From Nanobdellota archaeon (GTDB taxonomy: Archaea > Nanobdellota > Nanobdellia > Woesearchaeales > GW2011-AR4): a stretch of 52,531 bases of DNA. The stretch's first letter is position 1; each line of letters opens with the position of its first letter. This document shows, in pieces, positions 9,160 through 17,269 of the stretch. The notes under the pieces were generated by a model, which saw only the letters and a program-made list of their open reading frames with translations, had not been told where the DNA came from and did not search any database. Both the position numbers and the translations under genes were made by a program. The stretch covers positions 1 through 52,531 of the forward strand of contig JADFLA010000004.1 in NCBI GenBank assembly GCA_022564635.1, given 5' to 3'.

Positions 9160-10029
9160 TTAAAAACATCCACCTACCTGGTCTGGGACAACACTTGATA
9201 TATCCTGTCCTCCTAGAGCTGCTTCTACTCTCAGTTTTCCATTTCTTGAGAAAGTCTGGACATCTATTGGTATTGTTGATGGGTCCAAGCCCTGATCTAA
9301 ATAATACTTTGCCCATTTAACTGCCATACCAGGGAAAAAGTAGGCCATCCATACTCTTAACTCATCTTCTATCTGGTCTTTCGTATAACCTTGTTTTAAC
9401 AATAAGGTTGTTAAACCTCTAATTGTTCCTTTTTTAAAGCAACCACCTGCACCACCCGGGGCATTGCAAAACAAGCAACCACCTACCGCATCTTTAAAAT
9501 TATTTTCTTGAGTTCCATACATTAAATCAGCGTAAATCTTTTGTTGCTCAGAGGTTAAGTCCTTAGGTACATCTTGTCTGCCTCTGCCACCATTAGGCGG
9601 AAAGGGATCAAACTTCATAAGAATATTTCTTTTATCTAAAGTTAATTCAATTGGCTGCCCATTAACTGAAAAAGGTCTTATCTTATCTTCTTCACTTGGT
9701 AAAACCGCTGCAGCAATTTCTTGAATCGAAGCGTCACTTCCTAGATTTATGGTTCTACTAGAAATCCCAATAGAACTGCCAGTAACAGATATTGGTAAGC
9801 TAAATATCATATACTGATTAAAAGCCAGCACAAGAAACACTAAAAACATTATAATCATATACGGTTTATAGTTTACCTCCTCTTTTTTTTCATCCTCTGC
9901 ATGATGTAAAATATTATATGGTTTATGGCTAATTTTTCCCTTTTTTTTATGAAGAACATGGTATATAACCTTATTATACTCAGAACCTAATTCTTCACTT
10001 TTCTCATGATCTTTTTGGGATCCTTCCAT
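9160..10029 (-). CDS. membrane-anchored Cys/Gly-motif protein ending VPDQVGGCF
   Basis: 289 aa; central DAVGGCLFCNAPGGAGGCFKKG and terminal SSVVPDQVGGCF; one TM. Confidence 0.75.
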   Translation of the reverse strand: MEGSQKDHEKSEELGSEYNKVIYHVLHKKKGKISHKPYNILHHAEDEKKEEVNYKPYMIIMFLVFLVLAFNQYMIFSLPISVTGSSIGISSRTINLGSDASIQEIAAAVLPSEEDKIRPFSVNGQPIELTLDKRNILMKFDPFPPNGGRGRQDVPKDLTSEQQKIYADLMYGTQENNFKDAVGGCLFCNAPGGAGGCFKKGTIRGLTTLLLKQGYTKDQIEDELRVWMAYFFPGMAVKWAKYYLDQGLDPSTIPIDVQTFSRNGKLRVEAALGGQDISSVVPDQVGGCF

Positions 10030-10067
10030 TTTAATTAACCTCCAAATTGAAATTGTTTATCTAGCAA

Positions 10068-11345
10068 TTAAACTTCAATAATATCATTAACCTTATTATT
10101 CGAACTACTATCATAACTCAAATCTTTATAAACAATATTCTTACCCATTGCTTCAAGACTTCTAAAAACATAGCTACCATCATCTTCCACTGTAAAAAAG
10201 TTTCCAAAACTTTTTGCAGAAGGATAATCAGAAAAATCACTTGATAATATTATAGTAGGAACTTTAGTAATAGAATATTTCTCAACTAATTCCTTGCCTT
10301 CGTCATCTGAAATATCGATCTTTTTTTCGCTATTAATATTTATGTTAATCCCTCTAGGATTTGACAAAATTTGCCTATGAATTTCTACATCATAGCAATC
10401 TAAACAACTTTTGTCTGATAGGTAAGTAACATCAACTAATCCCACCACTTTATTTTTATTTAAATCAAAATATGGCGGACTTATTGTTCTAAAAATATAG
10501 CTCCCATCATTTTCAACAGTACCTACTTGCTGCCAATCTTTAGTTATATCTTCATAAGCAGATAAATCTGAAGAAATTATTAAGGAAGGCACTTTGTCTA
10601 AGCTATACTTGGAAATAAGTGAATCTGCATTTTTTATATCAACCACTTTTTCATCTGTAATTGCAACACCTAGTTGCTTTAATTGTCGTACAAAGATTGA
10701 CAAGTCTGTGCAATTTCCACAAGTTGCATCATTTATATAAGTTAAAGAAACTCTTCCCATAATTTCATTAGAAGATGTATCAAAATATGGTGCCTTAATT
10801 CCTGTAAATATCAACGCATCGCTCTCTTTTTTTAAACCAAGATTACCTGATTTTTCTATCTCGCCAAAAACTAAAACTGTAGGAATCCTTTTAATATTGT
10901 ATTTGTTAATTAAATCCTTTGCTTTTGCAGAATTCAAATCTAAAGATTCTTCATTTGTAATTTTTACTTTATTATTTTTTATGGAATTTAGGATTTGGCT
11001 GAGATCAAAACAGTCGGTACATGCAGTGTTCTCTATTACTGTGAGCTGAATCTCTGCAGGTCTTGTTAACTCCTCAGCTTCTTCAATTTTTGCCTTAGCT
11101 GTATTTTTTAAGCCAAATGCCAAAAATAGATTTAATATTAGCAATAGGCTTAAAGCAACTACAAGCAAGTTAATTAATTTAATTCCTTTTAAATTCTCAA
11201 AAAAATTAATTTTTATTTTTTTATCATCTGGAATTTTCTCATGAACACTTTTATTATGGTGTTCATGAACATTATGATGCTTTTCCATCCCATCATGCCT
11301 ATTAGTTTGGTGATGCCCTTTTTCTGTATGGTGTTCTTTTTCCAT
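10068..11345 (-). CDS. His-rich membrane protein with three tandem thioredoxin-like CxxC domains
   Basis: N-terminal MEKEHHTEKGHHQTNRHDGMEKHHNVHEHH; TM; TACTDCFDL, ATCGNCTDL, KSCLDCYDV each followed by a KYxIxKxPTxx block. Confidence 0.8.
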   Translation of the reverse strand: MEKEHHTEKGHHQTNRHDGMEKHHNVHEHHNKSVHEKIPDDKKIKINFFENLKGIKLINLLVVALSLLLILNLFLAFGLKNTAKAKIEEAEELTRPAEIQLTVIENTACTDCFDLSQILNSIKNNKVKITNEESLDLNSAKAKDLINKYNIKRIPTVLVFGEIEKSGNLGLKKESDALIFTGIKAPYFDTSSNEIMGRVSLTYINDATCGNCTDLSIFVRQLKQLGVAITDEKVVDIKNADSLISKYSLDKVPSLIISSDLSAYEDITKDWQQVGTVENDGSYIFRTISPPYFDLNKNKVVGLVDVTYLSDKSCLDCYDVEIHRQILSNPRGINININSEKKIDISDDEGKELVEKYSITKVPTIILSSDFSDYPSAKSFGNFFTVEDDGSYVFRSLEAMGKNIVYKDLSYDSSSNNKVNDIIEV

Positions 11346-11373
11346 TTTATATTTTTATTTTCTCACACTTAAA

Positions 11374-11808
11374 TTAAATTTTACAACCTGTTAGATCTGC
11401 CAACCTGTTAAATGTCTGTACATTTTCATAATACTTGCCGTTAATTAACCAAGTAGGTGTTATCTTGATATTAGGATCCTCAGTAAAATCCCTGGAGTCA
11501 ATAAACCTCATAGAATTTCCAAACATTCCCTTTTGTGCATGAGTATATTGACATGCAGATGCACCATACATAATAACACCCTTCTCAGTTAAGCATTGTG
11601 CAAAACCATCCAAGGGCGCTGGCTTCAAAGTATTTAAATAACCAAAACCAATACCCACGAAAATCAAAATAATAGCAACTGAAATACTAGAAACAATTAG
11701 AATTTTTTTGTAATTTTTTGGCTTTTCTATTGTACTTTTGTCTATGTTTTGCTCTGTTTTTTGACTTTCATCCCTAATGCTTTCAATTTCATCCTTGCTT
11801 AAAGCCAT
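11374..11808 (-). CDS. membrane-anchored thioredoxin-like protein resembling the C-terminal Trx domain of VKOR fusions, active site CxxT
   Basis: LDGFAQCLTEKGVIMYGASACQYTHAQKGMFG ... PNIKITPTWLINGKYYENVQTFNRLADLTGC. Confidence 0.75.
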   Translation of the reverse strand: MALSKDEIESIRDESQKTEQNIDKSTIEKPKNYKKILIVSSISVAIILIFVGIGFGYLNTLKPAPLDGFAQCLTEKGVIMYGASACQYTHAQKGMFGNSMRFIDSRDFTEDPNIKITPTWLINGKYYENVQTFNRLADLTGCKI

Positions 11809-11816
11809 TTTTGAAA

Positions 11817-12035
11817 CTATAGATTACTAGGGACTGAGCCTATGCTAGCTGAACTATCACCCAAATTGTCTACAGGTGCTACTCCGCAACCACCACCTAC
11901 ATAAGGTTGTTGCTGTCCACCCTGACCCTGTTGCGCACTATAGGCTGCATACCCAGTAGAGCTGCTTTTGGTACACCCAGCCACTAACACAATCCCTACC
12001 AACAATACCACAAATAAAATTGTTTTGTACTTCAT
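11817..12035 (-). CDS. small lipoprotein with GGGCG motif
   Basis: lipobox VLVAGC; Gln/Gly-rich YVGGGCGVAPVDNL. Confidence 0.65.
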   Translation of the reverse strand: MKYKTILFVVLLVGIVLVAGCTKSSSTGYAAYSAQQGQGGQQQPYVGGGCGVAPVDNLGDSSASIGSVPSNL

Positions 12036-12267
12036 TTTACTGCTGGTAATCCCTCTTTTATTTATAATCGTTTCTATATTCTTACTAATAAATCATATAT
12101 TATATATAATTCATTGCGTCTATACTTAGGGAAAAAATACGTTTTTTGTCCAAAATTAGCATTAAAACGCCTTATTACCGTTCATAAAGCATTATTACCT
12201 CTTATTTAACCAAGAATAGTCCAAAAATACCTTTAAAACCTGATTTTTAAGAAGTTCAAAATAATTA

Positions 12268-12789
12268 TTAAAAATTCTCTGTCAAGAATACCTCATAAGT
12301 TTTCCCTTTTGCTTTTCTTGCTACTAAGTTCTTTTTTTCAAAATCCATAAGAATCTGGCTTACTTTTGCTTTTGATAAATTAGTTCTATACTTTAAAGTG
12401 GATTGTGTTACTCCTTCCTGTTCTTTAACAGACATTAAAACCTTTCTTTCATTCCCATCCAAAGGCCTTAGCAATAAGTTAAACTTATCTTCATCTGTCT
12501 TTTGCATTTTCTCTTCTTGAATTTTCTCTAATGCATCATTATATTTTGACACATCTACCTCACTCTTGTTAAAAAACAATAAATAAAACCCCAATGCAAA
12601 AATAAAAGACAAGACTCCAACTGCTATATGTGAGGTTCCTAATAAAGAATTTACTTGTTGGCATTCCTTGGTTGGATTGCATTGAAGCTGTTGTCCTTGT
12701 AAATTAAGCTGATTCATATAAGAAAACATAATGAAACCTAGAATAATACTCATACCTACAATTAAAAAGCCAAGTTTTTTTGTTTCCAT
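12268..12789 (-). CDS. membrane-anchored winged-helix transcriptional regulator
   Basis: Two N-terminal TM helices flanking a QCNPTKECQQ loop; C-terminal NERKVLMSVKEQEGVTQSTLKYRTNLSKAKVSQILMDFEKKNLVARKAKGKTYEVFLT wHTH. Confidence 0.8.
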   Translation of the reverse strand: METKKLGFLIVGMSIILGFIMFSYMNQLNLQGQQLQCNPTKECQQVNSLLGTSHIAVGVLSFIFALGFYLLFFNKSEVDVSKYNDALEKIQEEKMQKTDEDKFNLLLRPLDGNERKVLMSVKEQEGVTQSTLKYRTNLSKAKVSQILMDFEKKNLVARKAKGKTYEVFLTENF

Positions 12790-12900
12790 AATCCTTTTTA
12801 ACCCAATCTACAATAAATTTGCAATCTTACTATAAAAACTTTACTAAAATATAGTAGCGGACATATGTTATGCATCATAAATATCCGATACTATATATAT

Positions 12901-12939
12901 AAAACGACATACAAATTGAAATAAAACCTATGTCGTTTT
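12901..12939. repeat. perfect 11-bp inverted repeat (hairpin), next to a second imperfect hairpin 12848-12897
   Basis: aaaacgacata ... tatgtcgtttt. Confidence 0.85.
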
Positions 12940-13042
12940 CTAATAAACCCATAAAAATTATATGTTGTTTAATGATAAACTCCCATATATAAACCTATTA
13001 CTTATAATTCAATAATAATTTTAAATAATTAAATAATACATC

Positions 13043-13678
13043 CTAAACTGTCTTAATCTTCTTAACTAATTCCCTAGCATCTTCTTTAACGTCATCAGCA
13101 CCAACAACAGCACTAATAACAGCTACACTCTTAACTCCTTGATCTAAAACAGAATCAATATTTTTTTTATTTATCCCACCAATTGCTATCAATGGTTTAT
13201 TAATCTTATTTATAATCTGATTAATAATGTTGGTACCTACTGTATAATCCTTTGACCTTGTTTTGAATATTGGACCTATTGTAATGTAATTAGTACCTTC
13301 TTTATCCGCTTTGATAGCCTGCTCACTACTATGCGTAGACAACCCTATTATTAAATTTTTATATTTTTTATTGGAAATTTCTCTTGCACCTTTAATAGAC
13401 ATATCACTTTGTCCCAAATGAACACCATCCGCATTAATTTCCAAAGCAACATCAACATAATCATTCAAAATAAAAAGAACATTATTTTCTCTGCAAATTT
13501 TTAATAGTTTAATTGCTTCTTCTTTTATTCTATTTTTGTCCCAATTCTTTTCCCTTAATTGAATTATCTCTGCACCGCCTTTTATCGCTTCCTTAACAAT
13601 AAATTCATTGCTCCTATTTTTAGAAATAGTACTTTCTGTTATTACATATAATTTATTGTTAAAATCAAAGTTTTTCAT
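13043..13678 (-). CDS. thiE: thiamine-phosphate synthase
   Basis: IQLREKNWDKN, FILNDYVDVALEINADGVHLGQSD, IGLSTHSSEQA, TIGPIFKT. Confidence 0.93.
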   Translation of the reverse strand: MKNFDFNNKLYVITESTISKNRSNEFIVKEAIKGGAEIIQLREKNWDKNRIKEEAIKLLKICRENNVLFILNDYVDVALEINADGVHLGQSDMSIKGAREISNKKYKNLIIGLSTHSSEQAIKADKEGTNYITIGPIFKTRSKDYTVGTNIINQIINKINKPLIAIGGINKKNIDSVLDQGVKSVAVISAVVGADDVKEDARELVKKIKTV

Positions 13679-13779
13679 AATAAAAAGAAATTATTTTTAT
13701 TTTTTATTTGATTATTTTTATTGTTATAATTTTTATTTTAATGGAAAAAATTTATTTGAATATCATTGTACCAAAAATT

Positions 13780-14550
13780 CTATTTAATGACACCTTCTAT
13801 CGGACTGGAAGCACTTGCATACAGTTTCTTTTGAATCCTACCAGCCAAAAAAGCGTCTCTTCCAGACTCTATAGCTGATTTCATTGCCCTTGCCATCCTT
13901 ACAGGATCCTTAGCCAATGCAACTCCAGTGTTAAGCAAAACTCCATCCGCACCCAGCTCCATTGCAATTGTAACATCCGAAGCCGTTCCAACACCAGCAT
14001 CAACAATTATTGGAACATTTGCATTCTCTATAATATTTTTTATATTGTTTGGATTCAAAATACCTTGTCCGGACCCGATTGGACTTCCAAGCGGCATAAC
14101 AGATGTTGCTCCAGCTTCCTCAATTTTCTTAGCATATATAATATCATCATTTGTATAAGCTAGAACAGTAAAACCCTCCTTAACCAAAACCTTTGTAGCC
14201 TTAAGTGTTTCCCCATTATCAGGCATTAATGTTTTTTGGTCTCCTATAACCTCTAATTTAACCCAATCTCCCATTCCTAACTCGCGAGCAAGCCTTGCAG
14301 TTCTGATTGCATCTTCCGCAGTATAACAACCAGCAGTATTCGGCAATATAGTAAGTTTATCTTTATTAATATAATTCAACAAATTTTCTTTTTCATCATC
14401 AAAATTAACCCTTCTTATTGCAACAGTAACAACTTCTGCACCACAAGCCTCATGCGCCTTTTTCATTACCTCAAAATTCTCATACTTCCCAGTACCAATA
14501 ATCAATCTGGAATTAAATTCAAACTTTCCAATTTTTAATTTGTCATCCAT
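13780..14550 (-). CDS. thiG: thiazole synthase
   Basis: [62 protein letters not shown]. Confidence 0.95.
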   Translation of the reverse strand: MDDKLKIGKFEFNSRLIIGTGKYENFEVMKKAHEACGAEVVTVAIRRVNFDDEKENLLNYINKDKLTILPNTAGCYTAEDAIRTARLARELGMGDWVKLEVIGDQKTLMPDNGETLKATKVLVKEGFTVLAYTNDDIIYAKKIEEAGATSVMPLGSPIGSGQGILNPNNIKNIIENANVPIIVDAGVGTASDVTIAMELGADGVLLNTGVALAKDPVRMARAMKSAIESGRDAFLAGRIQKKLYASASSPIEGVIK

Positions 14551-14553
14551 ATA

Positions 14554-14751
14554 TTAACCACCACCTACAATAGTAACTATTTCTAATTTGTCATCATTTT
14601 TTAATATTGTATTATTAAAATTTTGTCTATGAACAATGTTTTTATTTAACTCAATAGCAACGGTATCCATTTTAAGGTTAAGAGAATTTAACAAATCTGA
14701 AATTTTTTCACATTCTAAATTCTTTTCTTCTCCATTGATTATTAATTTCAT
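14554..14751 (-). CDS. thiS: sulfur carrier protein ThiS
   Basis: 65 aa, ubiquitin-like pattern, C-terminal EIVTIVGGG, adjacent to thiG. Confidence 0.9.
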   Translation of the reverse strand: MKLIINGEEKNLECEKISDLLNSLNLKMDTVAIELNKNIVHRQNFNNTILKNDDKLEIVTIVGGG

Positions 14752-14973
14752 TTCTACCCCTTGGAATATAAGAAGTACTGTTAATTTAAAAAGATTTTTA
14801 TTGTTAAGAAAAAAGTTAGGTCGGAGTAGAAGCTATGCTTCGTTACGTAGCCGTATAAAGCTGATGCTTTATGCGATGAAATGGGACTTAAGTTCTCGGT
14901 TTAACTGTTGTTATGTTTGTTTTTGTGAACTAAAATCTCGAAGAGATTAAATTGTGAGCAAAAACCGAAAAAT

Positions 14974-15012
14974 TTAACTCAATTTATTGAGATTAAATTT
15001 TTTGAGTTAAAA
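14974..15012. repeat. 10-bp inverted repeat with competing internal pairing
   Basis: tttaactcaa (14974-14983) / ttgagttaaa (15003-15012); intervening ttgagattaaa is an alternative partner. Confidence 0.75.
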
Positions 15013-15027
15013 GAAAGACCCGTCTAT

Positions 15028-15366
15028 TTAACTAGAGCTCTGTTTTTTCCGATTCTTCCATATCGTAAGATAAATAATAATTCCACTAAGTAATGGCAGT
15101 AATACATACAGTAAAATACCTGGATTTGTTAAATCATCACAATAAATTAACCACTTCGATTTAAAAACAGAGGTAGGAATTATTGTTTTTCCTATTTTTC
15201 CACAGAATAGAAAAACTGAAATAAGATATTCAACTACGATTAGAATCAAAAATATTACTGGAGATAAAATAATTCTTATTGTAATATCGACAGATTTTTT
15301 CATTTTTATTTTATTGTATTCCTTACCATATAAATATTTTTGTATTTTATTGGGTCTTTCTTTCAA
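15028..15366 (-). CDS. hypothetical membrane protein
   Basis: 112 aa ORF with 2 hydrophobic segments; no family recognised. Confidence 0.45.
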   Translation of the reverse strand: MKERPNKIQKYLYGKEYNKIKMKKSVDITIRIILSPVIFLILIVVEYLISVFLFCGKIGKTIIPTSVFKSKWLIYCDDLTNPGILLYVLLPLLSGIIIYLTIWKNRKKQSSS

Positions 15367-15421
15367 TTAAACATAACACAGTTAAACCCTTGTTTCTTGA
15401 AGAGCACCTAATATTATTAGG

Positions 15422-15554
15422 CAAAAATACCAACAACAAGGATGAGAACTGACTGGAGAGGGAAAATCCATACGCAAGTGTGGATTTTTCCTTTCGGAAT
15501 AGGGCGTGCGAAGCACGACCGTGTTCGAATCCATTGTTGTTGTTGGGATTTTTG
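15422..15554 (+). ncRNA. putative structured RNA
   Basis: Terminal inverted repeat caaaaataccaacaacaa (15422-15439) / ttgttgttgggatttttg (15537-15554), one mismatch in 18; internal long hairpin capped by GCAA tetraloop (agggaaaatccatac-gcaa-gtgtggatttttcct); small hairpin cgtgc-gaa-gcacg; T-rich 3' flank. Confidence 0.45.
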
Positions 15555-15760
15555 TTTCTGTTTTCTTTGTATGGAAATGGAAATGCTCATCAAGAAACTT
15601 TGAGTTAACGAAAAGGGTTGTAAAAAAAACGTCACATAATGGGAAATTAGACGAACTCTCATCTTTTAATTTTATACCACCACTTCTTTTCCATATAGAA
15701 AATAATTTTAAATATAATTTTAGTTAAATTTTTAAACACCAAATAATAAACTAATGATAC

Positions 15761-17269
15761 ATGACTTTAGTCTCTAGCTTTAACAAAACATTCCAAACTT
15801 ATAAAAATAAGGTTGCAATAGAATTTAATGATAAAGAGGTTACTTTTGACAACATAAATAAAACCTCAAACAAAATAGCAAATGCTTTAAGAAATATTTC
15901 TGTAAATAAAGGGGATAGAGTTGCTTTATTTCATGCCAACAGCTTAGAATTAATTAATTTCTTTAATGGTACCATCAAAAATGGTTCCATTGTAGTTCCA
16001 ATGAACACCTATTTTAAGGAAATTGAAGCAAAACATATGCTCAATGATTCTGGAGCAAAAGTAATTTTAACAGATAAGGAAAGACTACCAATAATAAAAA
16101 AAATATTATCAGAACTTAACTTTTTAAAGCATGTCATTACAGTAGACAGCAACGAATTCATCGATTTTAATGATTTTATTAAAGATGCATCTGATAAAAA
16201 TCCTGATGTAGAAATTAATGATGATGATGGTTCTATAATATTTTATACTTCCGGAACAACAGGAAGATGCAAGGGAGCATTATTAAGCCATAAAAACATG
16301 GAATCTGATTTAGAAGCTCTAAAACAAACATGGCATCTAACAGATAAAGATAAATTACTCTTAACACTGCCGCTATACCATATTCATGGCTTAGGTGTAG
16401 CATTATGCAGCTCTTTTTATAACGGTTATAGCTCTCTTTTAAGAAAAAGGTTTGATCCAGAAGAAGTTTTAAAGTTAATAGAAGATAAAAAAACTACTTT
16501 ATTTATGGGAGTTCCTACAATGTATATTAAAATCTTGGAAGTAAAAGATAAAGAAAAGTATGATATTAGCAGCATGAGATTATTTATTTCTGGCTCAGCA
16601 GCTTTATCAGCAGAGACATTTAAGGAATTTAAAGATGTTTTTGGACATGAGGTTTTAGAACGGGCAGGAATGTCAGAAACAAACATGAATTTTTCCAATC
16701 CTTATAATGGAAAAAGAAAGCCAGGCACAGTAGGATTACCATTGCCATGTGTTCAAGTAAAAATTGTTGACAAAAACTTTAATGAAGTTTCGCAAGGAAA
16801 AGAAGGTGAAATTTTACTTAAAGGTCCTAATGTCTTCAAAGGTTATTGGAATTGTGAGGAAAAAACTAAAGCATCCTTCCATGATGGATGGTTTATAACT
16901 GGAGACATAGGAAAATTTGACGAAGATGGTTATATAACCTTCTTGGGCAGAAGCAAAGACCTAATAATTTCTGGTGGTTTAAATATTTATCCTGTAGAGG
17001 TTGAAGAGGTTATTAATTCACATCCTGAAGTTCAAGAAAGTGCCGTTGTTGGTGTACCAGACAAATGTTTCGGAGAAGCAGTTAAAGCCTTTGTCGTTCT
17101 AAAAGATGGTATTAAGATAAATGACAATGAAATAATTGCATACTGCAAACAAAAGGTAGCAAGCTATAAAAAGCCCAAATATGTCGAATTTATTGATGCC
17201 TTGCCAAGAAACACAATGGGAAAAGTCCAGAAAAATATTTTGAGAGAAAGATTAAATTTAGTATCTTAA
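15761..17269 (+). CDS. AMP-dependent acyl-CoA synthetase/ligase
   Basis: IIFYTSGTTGRCKGALLSHKN; GWFITGDIGKFDEDGYITFLGRSKDLIISGGLNIYPVEVEE; PRNTMGKVQKN. Confidence 0.92.
   Translation: MTLVSSFNKTFQTYKNKVAIEFNDKEVTFDNINKTSNKIANALRNISVNKGDRVALFHANSLELINFFNGTIKNGSIVVPMNTYFKEIEAKHMLNDSGAKVILTDKERLPIIKKILSELNFLKHVITVDSNEFIDFNDFIKDASDKNPDVEINDDDGSIIFYTSGTTGRCKGALLSHKNMESDLEALKQTWHLTDKDKLLLTLPLYHIHGLGVALCSSFYNGYSSLLRKRFDPEEVLKLIEDKKTTLFMGVPTMYIKILEVKDKEKYDISSMRLFISGSAALSAETFKEFKDVFGHEVLERAGMSETNMNFSNPYNGKRKPGTVGLPLPCVQVKIVDKNFNEVSQGKEGEILLKGPNVFKGYWNCEEKTKASFHDGWFITGDIGKFDEDGYITFLGRSKDLIISGGLNIYPVEVEEVINSHPEVQESAVVGVPDKCFGEAVKAFVVLKDGIKINDNEIIAYCKQKVASYKKPKYVEFIDALPRNTMGKVQKNILRERLNLVS

Noticed and set aside
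9056-9316. 86-aa ORF overlapping the two GGCF genes
   Set aside because: Out of frame with two better-supported CDSs; composition (many Arg/Ser/Cys) typical of spurious overlap.
15505-15547. Possible tRNA 3' half (cgtgcgaagcacg variable-arm-like plus gtgttcgaatcc T-loop-like)
   Set aside because: The nucleotides flanking ttcgaat (ccgtg / ccatt) do not form a T-stem, and no D-arm/anticodon arm was found.
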